Counted from the stretch's first letter, positions 26,455 to 34,584 are shown. The stretch: DNA of 64,000 bases from DASTCZ01 sp035308165 (GCA_035308165.1 DATGHC010000030.1:18804-82803), one strand, 5' to 3'. The notes: generated by a model from the letters alone, not told the origin. Program-made: numbers and translations.

Positions 26455-26482
26455 CTGGCGCGAACCGTGAAGTCCGCGCCAG
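26455..26482 (-). terminator. Rho-independent terminator of carD
   Basis: An 8-bp stem CTGGCGCG / CGCGCCAG with a 12-base loop. On the minus strand the stem is followed by TTTTGTTTT, the expected U-run, so it should end the carD transcript. It may also slow read-through from the hydantoinase operon. Confidence 0.7.
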
Positions 26483-26513
26483 CCAAACTCATACCAAATT
26501 TTAGAGTTCGAAA

Positions 26514-27038
26514 TTAACCTTCAAGCACCTCGGTCAGCACCGGCATCTGCAAGCGCGCCTTGGCCAATGATTTCACCAGCGCGCCCTCCATGTTCTCATT
26601 GGTGGAGTTGCGCGCCGTCGCCAACTCGCTCACCAGGAGATACTTGGCCCGCTCCAGCATTTTCTTCTCTCGGAATGAGAGAGGCTTGGTGCGGCTCAGC
26701 GCCACCAGGCTCTTGAGCACGGCCGCCACTTCAATCAGCGAGCCGGTGCGCATTCGCTCTGAATTCTCCTTGAAGCGGTGTTTCCAATCGTGATGAGAGG
26801 TGAACTTGCCCTTCTCCAAATATTCAAGAACCTTTGTGGATTCGGCCTGGCGAATCACGGATCGCAAACCCACTGCAATTGCATTGGTTTGCGGCACCAT
26901 GACTTTCAAACCGCTCGAAACTATTTTCAACATGAAGTATTTTTCGCTGCGACCGTTCAACATCCCGTAATGGACCTGCTCGATGATCCCAACCCCGTGA
27001 TTCGGATAGACAACCTTGTCCCCGATCTTGAAGTCCAT
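26514..27038 (-). CDS. carD: CarD family transcription regulator
   Basis: RNA polymerase-binding protein that stabilises open promoter complexes, often at rRNA and stress genes. Residues 1-70 are the RNAP-interaction Tudor-like domain (MDFKIGDKVVYPNHGVGIIE, KYFMLKIVSSGLKVMVP), and the rest is a helical DNA-binding domain with HDWKHRFKENSERM and KPLSFREKKMLERAKYLLVSEL. 174 residues is near the usual length. ATG 27038 starts the conserved core and is preceded by ACGGGGGAA. A strong promoter candidate is located at 27063-27091 and a terminator follows the gene, so it is monocistronic. It is divergent from tsaB. Confidence 0.95.
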   Translation of the reverse strand: MDFKIGDKVVYPNHGVGIIEQVHYGMLNGRSEKYFMLKIVSSGLKVMVPQTNAIAVGLRSVIRQAESTKVLEYLEKGKFTSHHDWKHRFKENSERMRTGSLIEVAAVLKSLVALSRTKPLSFREKKMLERAKYLLVSELATARNSTNENMEGALVKSLAKARLQMPVLTEVLEG

Positions 27039-27062
27039 GATTTCCCCCGTGAGGATGAATAA

Positions 27063-27091
27063 AGAGTATCCCAAAGAGCACACTCAGTCAA
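27063..27091 (-). promoter_or_regulatory. Promoter of carD
   Basis: On the minus strand TTGACT (27086-27091, 5/6) and TACTCT (27063-27068) are spaced by exactly 17 bp. The -10 resembles TACTTT of the rpsT promoter and TACCCT before phoH, suggesting a TAC-start -10 preference in this genome. Confidence 0.6.
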
Positions 27092-27183
27092 GATATTTCG
27101 TGTGGAATCAAAGAGTTAAGGAAGGGTGCGTTTCTGAATGGCACTTCAATTGCTACGTGCAATTCGGTCTCCAACTGCTAGAC

Positions 27184-27189
27184 TATAAC
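27184..27189 (+). promoter_or_regulatory. Candidate -10 hexamer TATAAC directly before tsaB
   Basis: TATAAC (5/6 to consensus) ends seven bases before the tsaB ATG at 27197. No Shine-Dalgarno lies between them, so the tsaB mRNA could be leaderless. A -35 hexamer is not evident. Confidence 0.35.
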
Positions 27190-27196
27190 CATCATT

Positions 27197-27916
27197 ATGC
27201 GAATTTTGACGGTGGATACGAGCAGTCAGGCGGGCGGAATAGCCATTTTGGAGGACTCACGAGTTGTCTTGAATGTATTTGAGCGTTCCGGCGAGGAATA
27301 TTCATCACGGTTGTTCCGTCAACTGGACCTCCTGCTCAAAGAAACGTGTCTGAAACTGTCGGATTTTGACCTTTTTGCCGTAGCTGCAGGCCCTGGATCG
27401 TTCACCGGTTTGCGAATTGGGATGACCGCAGTTAAGGCTTGGGCGGAGGTGTTTGGAAAGCCGATCAGTCCTGTCAGCGGTTTGAAGGCGTTGGCTGCGC
27501 AGGCTATTAGAAAAACAGAATATATCGCAGCCTTTATGGATGCGAGGCGTGGCCAGATTTTTGGCGGTTTATTCAGGCATAGAGACGGAAAACTGATTGA
27601 AATTGGGGACGAAGTGGTGATGCGCCCGGATGAATTCTTGGGGGAGATCTCGGTACGACTACAATCGCAACCAGGAAGCAAGCAACTTCAGAACCTGATC
27701 GGTTTTGTCAGCCCGACATTGGACCTAATTCCGGTGGGGTCGTCTGGATCTGAATTGCATAATGCTCCATCAGAAAAAGTCTCCGAAGACCTGGCCCCCT
27801 GGATTGGAAGGTTGGCTTTTGAACAGGCGCAACGCGGTGAGACGGCCACCGCTCTCGCTCTGGACGCCAATTACATTCGCAGGTCCGATGCAGAGCAATA
27901 TTGGAAAGAGTCTTGA
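27197..27916 (+). CDS. tsaB: tRNA t6A biosynthesis protein TsaB (YeaZ family)
   Basis: Non-catalytic ASKHA partner of TsaD in t6A37 formation. The N-terminal MRILTVDTSSQAGGIAILED and the conserved AVAAGPGSFTGLRIGMTAVK (about residues 62-80) identify it. 239 residues is the normal length, with a variable C-terminal half. The next gene begins 11 bases after the stop and encodes a RimI-like acetyltransferase, the common tsaB-rimI pairing. A shorter overlapping open frame through the C-terminal part is only the extension of rimI. Confidence 0.94.
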   Translation: MRILTVDTSSQAGGIAILEDSRVVLNVFERSGEEYSSRLFRQLDLLLKETCLKLSDFDLFAVAAGPGSFTGLRIGMTAVKAWAEVFGKPISPVSGLKALAAQAIRKTEYIAAFMDARRGQIFGGLFRHRDGKLIEIGDEVVMRPDEFLGEISVRLQSQPGSKQLQNLIGFVSPTLDLIPVGSSGSELHNAPSEKVSEDLAPWIGRLAFEQAQRGETATALALDANYIRRSDAEQYWKES

Positions 27917-27926
27917 GCGCAGTCAC

Positions 27927-28376
27927 ATGGACAAGGAAATTGAAATCCGGCCGCTGAATAAAGAGGACTCTGGGGCTCTCGCAAGCTTGGAGACGAAATG
28001 CCCCGAAGCGGCGCAGTGGGGCGAGCAAGGCTACCAGGGAATTGGCCACAACGGATTGCTCGGATGGGCCGCCGTGAAGGCCGGCGTCCTAACAGGATTC
28101 ATGGTCGTACGCGTGGTCGCGGATGAAATGGAAGTCTTGAATCTGGCAGTAGAGCCTTCTGGGCGACGGCAGGGCATCGCATCGCGCTTGCTGAACGAAG
28201 CAATCAGTCAAGGTCGCGGGCTGGCCGCCAAGCGCGCCTACCTCGAAGTCCGCGAATCAAACTCGGCGGCCCGAAATTTTTATTCGACGCATGAGTTCAC
28301 GGAGACAAACCGCAGAAAGGCCTATTACTCCCAGCCGGTTGAGGACGCCATTGTTTTAGTTCGACAAATTCGTTAA
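27927..28376 (+). CDS. rimI: RimI-like GNAT N-acetyltransferase
   Basis: Probable ribosomal-protein S18 N-terminal alanine acetyltransferase or a broader N-alpha acetyltransferase. GNAT motif A is VLNLAVEPSGRRQGIASRLL (about residues 68-87), and the C-terminal part ARNFYSTHEFTETNRRKAYY matches the RimI FY-x-x-x-GF/T pattern. From ATG 27927 it has 149 residues, the family norm; the frame stays open into tsaB but those residues are unconserved. It is spaced 10 bases from tsaB. Substrate identity is by family and context only. Confidence 0.88.
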   Translation: MDKEIEIRPLNKEDSGALASLETKCPEAAQWGEQGYQGIGHNGLLGWAAVKAGVLTGFMVVRVVADEMEVLNLAVEPSGRRQGIASRLLNEAISQGRGLAAKRAYLEVRESNSAARNFYSTHEFTETNRRKAYYSQPVEDAIVLVRQIR

Positions 28377-28466
28377 AAAACTGTGAATTCCTCTTGGCAC
28401 GTGCCCAAAACTTGTGATAGGTTTTCCCACGCTATGTAAATCTTTCTGCCAAACTGGAGGCGAACG

Positions 28467-28703
28467 ATGCCCATCACACCCCGGGATATCCGCGAACAGC
28501 TTTTGGCCAGTAACCCCGAATTTCAGCAACTTGCACAGGAACATTCCCGGTATGAAGCCCAGATTGAGCAGCTTTCCCGCGCAGAATTTGTAAACGTCGA
28601 AAACCTCACTCAGGAAGCGGAGTTGAAGAAAAAGCGGCTTCGCGTCAAAGACCAGATGGAACAGTTTATTGCCCGAACCTGGCGGGGCAGCGCCGCCTCG
28701 TAG
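28467..28703 (+). CDS. YdcH/DUF465-like small coiled-coil protein
   Basis: A 78-residue, highly charged helical protein. The pattern NPEFQQLAQEHSRYEAQIEQL followed by AELKKKRLRVKDQMEQFI matches the short DUF465 (YdcH) family, in which two helices form a coiled coil. ATG 28467 is preceded by CTGGAGGCGAACG, a good ribosome-binding site. The family has no established role. The gene stands alone between rimI and psd, with a long imperfect palindrome 78 bases downstream. Confidence 0.8.
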   Translation: MPITPRDIREQLLASNPEFQQLAQEHSRYEAQIEQLSRAEFVNVENLTQEAELKKKRLRVKDQMEQFIARTWRGSAAS

Positions 28704-28780
28704 TTTTCAGGCGGCTCGTCGCAGAAGACATTGCCGCGTTGAACCACCCCTCGGAAGACCAATTGCGAGAGCATCGAAAT

Positions 28781-28823
28781 CGCATGCGCTATATTGCATG
28801 CAGGATGCACTATATCGCATGCG
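28781..28823. repeat. 43-bp imperfect palindrome before psd
   Basis: The arms 28781-28801 and 28803-28823 are inverted repeats matching at 18 of 21 positions around a single central base. Each arm holds GCATGC near both ends and a CTATAT core, so the halves are also direct repeats (14 of 16). It lies in the 198-base gap between the DUF465 gene and psd and could be an operator or a strong cruciform/hairpin. Confidence 0.6.
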
Positions 28824-28901
28824 GTTCTGAAGAATAATTCCTCCAATTTGTCGTAATATGAGGCCGCGCGGAAGCCAAGCGGCCTCGGCTTCCACAGATG
28901 G

Positions 28902-29534
28902 GTGCACGTGGTCAAAGAAGGATACATGTTTGCCGCGGCGCCGGTATTCTTGGGAGCGCTGGCACTCGTCCTGGGACGGCAGGTACTGCTCTGGCAGTTG
29001 GCAGGCGGTGTTTTTATTTTTCTGGCCGCGTTTATTCTCTATTTTTTCCGCGACCCATCGCGAGTCATACCCTCGGATCCCGCCGCGATTGTTTCCCCCG
29101 CGGATGGGCGCGTCCTTGTGGTTACGGATGAATCTGTGGACGGGCGCGCGGGGAGGAGAATCAGCATATTCCTGGCAATATGGAACGTTCACGTGAACCG
29201 CTCTCCGTTTGCCGGGCGCATTTCCAGGATCGACTACCGGCCGGGCCGTTTTCATATGGCAATGAAAAGCGAAGCATCTGTGGAAAACGAGCAGAATGTG
29301 ATTTATCTTCAGACGGGTCGTGGCGAGATCGTCTTCAAACAGATCGCAGGGATGATTGCCCGGCGCGTGGTACTCTGGAAGAAGAGTGGGGAAGAAGTCG
29401 CGCGCGGAGAACGAATAGGGATTGTGCGCTTTGGCTCACGCATGGATATCTGGCTTCCCCGGGATGTGCAAATTATTGTGAAACCGGGCGATTCTGTTGC
29501 CGGCGGTTCAAGTGTTTTGGCCCGGTGGCCTTGA
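28902..29534 (+). CDS. psd: Phosphatidylserine decarboxylase proenzyme (short type)
   Basis: Converts phosphatidylserine to phosphatidylethanolamine. An N-terminal membrane hairpin (FAAAPVFLGALALVLG, GVFIFLAAFILYFF) is followed by FFRDPSRVIPSDP and SPADGRV. The self-cleavage motif is GS in IVRFGSRMDIWLP near residue 177; cleavage there makes the pyruvoyl cofactor. The length of 210 fits the short family. The start may be GTG 28902 or GTG 28908; the product then begins close to the conserved KEGY segment. pssA starts two bases after its stop, so the two consecutive steps of PE synthesis share an operon. Confidence 0.93.
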   Translation: MHVVKEGYMFAAAPVFLGALALVLGRQVLLWQLAGGVFIFLAAFILYFFRDPSRVIPSDPAAIVSPADGRVLVVTDESVDGRAGRRISIFLAIWNVHVNRSPFAGRISRIDYRPGRFHMAMKSEASVENEQNVIYLQTGRGEIVFKQIAGMIARRVVLWKKSGEEVARGERIGIVRFGSRMDIWLPRDVQIIVKPGDSVAGGSSVLARWP

Positions 29535-29535
29535 G

Positions 29536-30372
29536 ATGGCTTTCATGGAAATGAGCGAAGCGGAACAACAGGAACTAAGCTTTCCCGGGCAGCGAGGTGG
29601 GAATCACCGTCGCCGGCGGGGAATTTACATCCTGCCGAGTTTATTGACGGTGGGCAACCTTCTCTGCGGTTATTACGCGATTCTTGCGGTGCTGACCGGC
29701 GGTGATAATCGATTGGATTTCGCTGCCCGCGCGATAGGCATCGCCATCCTGTTCGACACCTTCGACGGTTTTGTTGCCCGGCTGACGGGCACGAACAGCG
29801 AGTTTGGCAAGCAGTTCGACTCGCTGGCTGACGTGATTAGCTTCGGGATCGCTCCGGCGGCTTTGGCATACGCCTGGGGGGTGCGCAGCCTGGTGCGCGG
29901 CGATTCTCCGGCTGTGCACGTGGTTCAGGAGTTGGCCTGGCTGGTGTGCCTGGCGTTTGTCATTTGCACTGCCTGGCGCCTGGCGAGGTTTAATATTCAC
30001 GGCATGACCGGTAGCGGGATGCGATATTTTGTCGGAATTCCCTGTCCCGCCGCGGCCGGCGCGATTGCCGCTACAGTCCATTATTTCCAGGGCTCGCTTG
30101 ACCGCTGGACCTTTTCAGCGGTTTTCCTGGCCTTAGTGCTTTTTCTTGCCGCGTTGATGACCAGCAAGATTCGGTATCCAAGTTTTAAGGGAGTTAATTG
30201 GGCGCGACGGCAGCAATCGCTGGTGATCATCCTTATCGGATTGACAGCTTGGTCCATTATTTTCTATTCAGAACAAGCGCTGATCGTACTGGCAGTGTCC
30301 TATATGTTTTCCGGGCTCACTCTTGAATTGGTGCGAATGATTCGCCATCGCTTTCATTCGCAGGCCGCTTGA
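29536..30372 (+). CDS. pssA: CDP-diacylglycerol--serine O-phosphatidyltransferase
   Basis: Makes phosphatidylserine from CDP-diacylglycerol and serine at the inner membrane, the substrate for the preceding decarboxylase. The CDP-alcohol phosphotransferase motif D-x2-DG-x2-AR-x8-G-x3-D-x3-D is complete in the stretch beginning DTFDGFVARLTG (about residue 75). Several hydrophobic segments follow, including the C-terminal SLVIILIGLTAWSIIFY. ATG 29536 sits directly after the psd stop; the frame is open a little further upstream but overlaps psd. The lptE-like gene begins at its end. Confidence 0.94.
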   Translation: MAFMEMSEAEQQELSFPGQRGGNHRRRRGIYILPSLLTVGNLLCGYYAILAVLTGGDNRLDFAARAIGIAILFDTFDGFVARLTGTNSEFGKQFDSLADVISFGIAPAALAYAWGVRSLVRGDSPAVHVVQELAWLVCLAFVICTAWRLARFNIHGMTGSGMRYFVGIPCPAAAGAIAATVHYFQGSLDRWTFSAVFLALVLFLAALMTSKIRYPSFKGVNWARRQQSLVIILIGLTAWSIIFYSEQALIVLAVSYMFSGLTLELVRMIRHRFHSQAA

Positions 30373-30380
30373 ACAATGTG

Positions 30381-30917
30381 ATGCAATCTCCGCGAAGACG
30401 ACTCACTCAAGCAATCCCCGCAATTTTTCTTGCCGCCACGTTGGCCGGTTGCGGATACCACGTCGGGGGACGGGGGACTGCGCTGCCCGCGAATTTGCAC
30501 ACCATTGCCATCCCTGCATTCGTGAACAAAACTCCGCGATATAGAATTGAGCAGCGCCTCACAGAAGCGGTAACTCGTGAATTCCTGGCCCGCACGTCTT
30601 ACCGCACGGTTCCCGACCCATCCGCGGGCGACGCGGTATTGCATGGGGAAGTCACCGGACTCGAGTCGGCGGTCGCCGTCTTTGACACGGCTACTGGACG
30701 TGCGACAGCCATGTTGGTTACAGTCCGAATGAAAGTCTCCCTGGTGGATCAGACCACGAAGCAGGAAATCTATAAGGACGATAACTTTTTGTTTCGGCAG
30801 CCTTATGCAATTTCGGTTGACGTGAACAGCTTTTTCGACGAGCAGAATCCAGCGCTCGACCGGATGTCGCGCGATTTCGCTTCCAAACTGGTGGCCGCCA
30901 TTGTGGAGAAATTCTGA
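30381..30917 (+). CDS. lptE: LPS-assembly lipoprotein LptE-like
   Basis: Outer-membrane lipoprotein that plugs the LptD translocon for lipopolysaccharide. A signal peptide with lipobox TLAGC at about residue 24 is followed by GYHVGGRGTALPANLHTIAI and the pattern FVNKTPRYRIEQRLTEAVTREFL, typical of the LptE/RlpB group. About 178 residues, a normal length. ATG 30381 is used; GTG 30378 or TTG 30369 (overlapping the pssA stop) are possible. holA starts within the last base of its stop codon. Sequence similarity in this family is low, so the call rests on lipobox, pattern and its common linkage to holA. Confidence 0.87.
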   Translation: MQSPRRRLTQAIPAIFLAATLAGCGYHVGGRGTALPANLHTIAIPAFVNKTPRYRIEQRLTEAVTREFLARTSYRTVPDPSAGDAVLHGEVTGLESAVAVFDTATGRATAMLVTVRMKVSLVDQTTKQEIYKDDNFLFRQPYAISVDVNSFFDEQNPALDRMSRDFASKLVAAIVEKF

Positions 30918-31975
30918 TGGTCCAGTCGAGCGTGGAACGATTGCTCGCCCAGCTATCCCAAGGCAAGCCCATTCAGGGAGTCCTGCTCCTGGGAAGGGAC
31001 ACTTTTCTCCGCGACCTGTGCCGCAAGAAATTGATCGATGCGCTCGTGGATGAGGCGACACGGGACTGGGCAGTTTCGCGGTTTTCCGCCAAGGAGGATT
31101 CGGCGGATGCAGTGCTCGGCCAGGCGCAAACACTTCCCATGCTCGCTCCCCGTCAGGTCGTGTTCTGGAGTGATCTGGAGGTTCTGGAGCGGCTGGGTGA
31201 GGATTCGCGCAAAGCGGTCGTGACTCGATTGGAAGAATACCTGCAGGATCCGGCTCCATTTTCCACTCTTGTGTTGGAGGCGGAAAATCTTGATGCGCGG
31301 ATGAATCTCTTCAAGTTGCTTTCGGAAAAAGTGCTCGTGGTGGGTTGCGAGCTGCCCGGCGAATTGGAAGGGCGAGTGGAATTGGCGGCCGCCATGACTG
31401 AGCAGATGGCGGGCGGCCTCCAACTAGAAATCGATGGAGACGCGGCGCAGGAACTTGCGGAGCGGACCAATGCAGGACTCGCGCGCATGCAATCGGAAAT
31501 GGAGAAATTGGCCGCGTTTGTTGGCGATCGAAGGAAAATCACACGCGCTGACGTTGAAGCATTGGTCGTACCCGACCAACGCTACACGGTGTGGCAGCTT
31601 TCCGAGATGCTTGCCAGCGGCAAACGAGATAAGGCAATGGTGTTCCTGGAAAACCTGCTGCGAGAGGGCGAGCAGGCAGTGGGCGTTCTGGGCGCGATTG
31701 CCTGGATGTACCGCAAGTTGATCGAAGTGCAGGATCTTCGCCCTGGCGCTCAGGTGTTCGACGCCGTCCGACTTGGTATGCGCAAGGAAACGGCGGAACT
31801 GGCGTTGAAGTATGCGCCGCGTATTCCGCGGAAACAATTGCTCAGAGGTCTGGCGGATCTCGCGGAAGCGGACAGCCGCTTGAAATCAGGAGTAGCGTCG
31901 CCCGGTGCAGTGATGGAATTTCTTGTCGCGCGGCTGACATCGCGACCCGATGCGGCAGTAACGGCGAAGATTTAA
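30917..31975 (+). CDS. holA: DNA polymerase III delta subunit
   Basis: Clamp-loader subunit that opens the beta sliding clamp. 352 residues, the family norm. The N-terminal region shows GVLLLGRDTFLRDLCRKKLIDAL and QAQTLPMLAPRQVVFW, the equivalent of the conserved clamp-contact strand, then the helical parts with NAGLARMQSEMEKLAAF and MLASGKRDKAMVFLENLL and the C-terminal RKQLLRGLADLAEADSRLKSG. Its ATG shares one base with the lptE TGA, a coupled overlap. It converges on rpsT with a hairpin between. Confidence 0.92.
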   Translation: MVQSSVERLLAQLSQGKPIQGVLLLGRDTFLRDLCRKKLIDALVDEATRDWAVSRFSAKEDSADAVLGQAQTLPMLAPRQVVFWSDLEVLERLGEDSRKAVVTRLEEYLQDPAPFSTLVLEAENLDARMNLFKLLSEKVLVVGCELPGELEGRVELAAAMTEQMAGGLQLEIDGDAAQELAERTNAGLARMQSEMEKLAAFVGDRRKITRADVEALVVPDQRYTVWQLSEMLASGKRDKAMVFLENLLREGEQAVGVLGAIAWMYRKLIEVQDLRPGAQVFDAVRLGMRKETAELALKYAPRIPRKQLLRGLADLAEADSRLKSGVASPGAVMEFLVARLTSRPDAAVTAKI

Positions 31976-32005
31976 AAACCAAGAGATTTTTTGCTCTTAA
32001 TGAAA

Positions 32006-32031
32006 GGCTTCTTCGATGGGTCGAAGAAGCC
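32006..32031. terminator. Hairpin between convergent holA and rpsT
   Basis: An 11-bp perfect stem GGCTTCTTCGA / TCGAAGAAGCC around a TGGG loop. It lies 30 bases after holA and 52 bases beyond the rpsT stop, so it could terminate both. Neither side has a long T-run, so termination may be weak or factor-assisted. Confidence 0.55.
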
Positions 32032-32082
32032 CCGGATCTTCAGTAGCCGATAATCAACATTTTCAGGAAGGGTGAGTCCGGT

Positions 32083-32388
32083 TCAGGCCTTCTTGGCGGT
32101 TTGTAGCGCATTAAACGACAGCGCCAAACGTGACTTGTAACGGTTTCCAGTATTCTCAGGTAGCACGCCCTTGGTGATGGCATGATCGAGCGCGGCAAGA
32201 GTCGGCCGCAGCAAATCACCCGCGGCTTTCGCATCTCCCGCGGTCAAAGCTGCGCGCAACTTGCGGACAGCCGTGCGCATCTGGGTGCGGTTCGCGCGGT
32301 TCACGGCCTCTCTTTCAACATATTGCCGGGCGCGCTTCAGCACTGACTTCTTCCTCTTTTTCACTTTCGTGGTGGTTCCCTGCGCCAT
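32083..32388 (-). CDS. rpsT: 30S ribosomal protein S20
   Basis: Small-subunit protein that binds the 16S rRNA 5' and 3' minor domains. A 101-residue, very basic protein with the S20 pattern KKRKKSVLKRARQYVER, NRTQMRTAVRKLRAAL, LDHAITKGVLPENTGNRYKSRL and a final KKA. ATG 32388 has GAGGAG six bases upstream. The promoter at 32423-32451 has a perfect TTGACA -35, suiting strong growth-related expression. Monocistronic. Confidence 0.97.
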   Translation of the reverse strand: MAQGTTTKVKKRKKSVLKRARQYVEREAVNRANRTQMRTAVRKLRAALTAGDAKAAGDLLRPTLAALDHAITKGVLPENTGNRYKSRLALSFNALQTAKKA

Positions 32389-32422
32389 TCAGTTCTCCTC
32401 TTGAAATTATCGGGGTTTTGGT

Positions 32423-32451
32423 AAAGTAACCGACCGGTTCCGCTTTGTCAA
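32423..32451 (-). promoter_or_regulatory. Promoter of rpsT
   Basis: On the minus strand TTGACA (32446-32451, perfect) is followed after 17 bp by TACTTT (32423-32428). The expected start point near 32416 gives a leader of about 28 bases carrying the GAGGAG ribosome-binding site. Confidence 0.7.
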
Positions 32452-32495
32452 ACTTGGCCGGTTGAACGCTGGATTCTGAATCCAGCTAATGCGGC

Positions 32496-32903
32496 TCAAC
32501 CTTTCGACTCCTGTCCGAAACTGAGGATGTATCCATTGCAATCACGAATGGCAAATTCCAACATCCCGTAGTCCATTTGTTCCAGGGGCCACTCGACTTT
32601 TGTGCGCTCCTTCAATTGTTCCCAAAGTGCGCGAACGTCCCTGGGATTGAAATAGAGAACGCCGGTCATGGATGGCGGGCCGGGCGGCTGATCCAGGCTG
32701 TCGGCGCCATAAAACATCAGTGCCGCGCCGTCCCAGCGCATGGCACACCATGAGGGTTTGCTATCTTCACCGTTGCGCTGGTTCTCGACGTGAAATCCAA
32801 GAGTCTTGGTGTAAAACTCAATCGTTTCATTTAAATCGCGCGCCTTCAGCATTGGTGTAACGCGCGCCATTTCACTCGGGATCGGTTTGCTTTGAGTTGC
32901 CAT
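32496..32903 (-). CDS. VOC family (glyoxalase/bleomycin-resistance-like) protein
   Basis: A 135-residue single vicinal-oxygen-chelate module. RVTPMLKARDLNETIEFYTK opens the first beta-alpha-beta unit and DCNGYILSFGQ closes the second; ALMFYGAD and the terminal strand are typical. These proteins are metal-dependent lyases, dioxygenases or drug-binding proteins, and the substrate is not predictable. ATG 32903 starts just ahead of the domain. The frame remains open to 33449 but that part overlaps the promoter and start of phoH on the other strand and is compositionally implausible. Divergent from phoH. Confidence 0.85.
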   Translation of the reverse strand: MATQSKPIPSEMARVTPMLKARDLNETIEFYTKTLGFHVENQRNGEDSKPSWCAMRWDGAALMFYGADSLDQPPGPPSMTGVLYFNPRDVRALWEQLKERTKVEWPLEQMDYGMLEFAIRDCNGYILSFGQESKG

Positions 32904-32990
32904 GGTATTTGGAGACTCCTTGCTGATTTCAAAATTCGTCCATGATCGACCCTGTAAGTTGCTGTCCCATAATGATTTGTAGCGGTGGTA

Positions 32991-33019
32991 TTGCGTCCCC
33001 CGTCCAGCTAGGATACCCT
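32991..33019 (+). promoter_or_regulatory. Candidate promoter of the phoH operon
   Basis: TTGCGT (32991-32996), a 17-bp spacer and TACCCT (33014-33019). It would give a 5' leader of about 90 bases that contains the hairpin at 33084-33100. Confidence 0.4.
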
Positions 33020-33083
33020 GTTCTGGCAGGATTTTGCCGTAGGTTTTTCTAAAACAGGCCCGAAGATGAGGCAGCCGGCCTAA

Positions 33084-33100
33084 GCGTCCGTAAAGGACGC
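33084..33100 (+). other. Leader hairpin ahead of phoH
   Basis: GCGTCC / GGACGC around a GTAAA loop, with an outer GGCC (33077-33080) pairing with GGCC (33103-33106). It ends only nine bases before the phoH ATG, so it may hide the ribosome-binding region. No clear Shine-Dalgarno is seen there. Confidence 0.45.
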
Positions 33101-33114
33101 GGGGCCACCCCCAG

Positions 33115-34116
33115 ATGAGACGTACCGTGCAGATCGCCGGCAGCGTGGGAACGCTGTTCGGCACCCTGGATGAAAACCTGAAGTATCTCGAATCAGCCCT
33201 GCAAATTACAGTGGACCTCGAGGAGGACAAACTGCGCCTGGAGGGTGAGGCGGAGCAGGTGGAGCGCGCGGCGCGAATCCTGGAAGAGTATAACCAGCTC
33301 GTCAAAGAAGGGCGCCGATTTGAGAACGGTGAAGTCAATTCGCTGCTCCGGCTGGCGGCAGAGGAACCTGGTGTTCCGCTAAAGGAACTGCTTGAGCCTG
33401 CGGGACGCGGGCGCGCACGCTCTTTCGGCAAGAAGAGCATCCAGCCCAAAAGCCCGAATCAACGCCGCTACATGGAGGAACTCGAGCGGAAGGACATGGT
33501 TTTCGCCGTGGGCCCCGGCGGAAGCGGGAAGACGTATCTGGCTGTGGCCATGGCCGTCAACGCGTTGCTGAGCAAGCGGGTGAACCGGATAATTTTGGCG
33601 CGGCCGGCTGTGGAAGCCGGAGAACGATTGGGATTTCTACCGGGAACCCTGCAGGAAAAAATTGACCCGTATATGCGCCCGCTGTATGACGCGCTCTACG
33701 ACATGCTCGATGCAGACAAGCTGGAGCGGTTTCTGGAGAAGGGCATCATTGAGGTAGCGCCGCTGGCATTCATGCGCGGGCGCACGCTAAACGATTCGTT
33801 CGTGATCCTCGACGAAGCGCAGAACACCACCTCGGAACAAATGAAGATGTTCCTGACGCGGCTGGGGTTCAACTCCAAGGCCGTCATCACCGGTGACATT
33901 ACGCAAATTGATTTGCCCGCCAACCGCAAGTCCGGACTGGTGGAAGCGCTCGAGGTTGTGGGCAAGATCGAAGGTATTGGAACAATCATATTTAATGAAA
34001 AGGATGTGGTGCGCCACAATCTGGTGCAGCAAATCATTCGAGCCTATGAAGAATTTGACGCGGCAAACGCGAGGCACGGCTCGGCGGGCACGACCAAGGC
34101 CGACTCCGCGCGCTGA
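33115..34116 (+). CDS. PhoH family ATPase (PhoH-like, YbeZ type)
   Basis: Cytoplasmic P-loop ATPase linked to RNA metabolism, regularly encoded beside ybeY. An N-terminal KH-like region (about residues 1-75) precedes the ATPase domain: VGPGGSGKTYLAVAMAV with Walker A at about residue 132, ILARPAVEAGERLGFLPG, and Walker B FVILDEAQNTTSEQMK near 231, then VITGDITQIDLP. 333 residues is normal. ATG 33115 is the first Met of a conserved RTVQIAGS stretch. It is the first gene of a phoH-ybeY-corC-era run with short gaps. Confidence 0.93.
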   Translation: MRRTVQIAGSVGTLFGTLDENLKYLESALQITVDLEEDKLRLEGEAEQVERAARILEEYNQLVKEGRRFENGEVNSLLRLAAEEPGVPLKELLEPAGRGRARSFGKKSIQPKSPNQRRYMEELERKDMVFAVGPGGSGKTYLAVAMAVNALLSKRVNRIILARPAVEAGERLGFLPGTLQEKIDPYMRPLYDALYDMLDADKLERFLEKGIIEVAPLAFMRGRTLNDSFVILDEAQNTTSEQMKMFLTRLGFNSKAVITGDITQIDLPANRKSGLVEALEVVGKIEGIGTIIFNEKDVVRHNLVQQIIRAYEEFDAANARHGSAGTTKADSAR

Positions 34117-34133
34117 ACTTCTCCGAGATTCGC

Positions 34134-34565
34134 ATGATCCTCAACCGCCAGAAGAGAATCCCCATTCATCAGCCGAAGCTGGAGCGATTTCTGGCCACCG
34201 TACGGAAAGAGCTGAAACTGGGGCGACGCGAGGTAACCGTCTGCTTCGTGGATGACCGTGAAATTGCGCGGCTGAATCGCCGGTTCCGCGGGAAGCCGAA
34301 ACCAACGGATGTGTTGTCATTTCCGGCGAATGGGGACGGCCACGGGGAGTTTCCCGTGGAGCGCAATAATTATCTAGGCGACATTGCCATCTCCCCCGAA
34401 GTGGCGAAGCGCAATGCCCGTCGATTTGGACGCACACTGGAGGATGAGCTACGGGTGCTGATTCTGCATGGCGTGTTGCACCTGGTGGGATATGACCACG
34501 AAACCGACCAGGGCGAAATGGACCTGCTGGAGAAACTGTTGCGTCGGCGAATGGATATCGGTTGA
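34134..34565 (+). CDS. ybeY: Endoribonuclease YbeY (16S rRNA maturation)
   Basis: Metal-dependent RNase involved in 16S rRNA 3' maturation and ribosome quality control. The zinc site is LHGVLHLVGYDHETDQGEM (H-x3-H-x5-H), near residues 114-124, preceded by DVLSFPAN and YLGDIAISPEVAKRNA. Its 143 residues are typical. It begins 17 bases after phoH. The C-terminus ends soon after the motif, as usual. Confidence 0.95.
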   Translation: MILNRQKRIPIHQPKLERFLATVRKELKLGRREVTVCFVDDREIARLNRRFRGKPKPTDVLSFPANGDGHGEFPVERNNYLGDIAISPEVAKRNARRFGRTLEDELRVLILHGVLHLVGYDHETDQGEMDLLEKLLRRRMDIG

Positions 34566-34584
34566 TCGAAGGCACTAAGCAATC

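Noticed and set aside
32904..33449. Long upstream extension of the VOC protein frame
   Set aside because: Runs antisense over the phoH promoter, leader and start; Ser/Arg-rich composition is unlike coding sequence here, and ATG 32903 begins at the domain.
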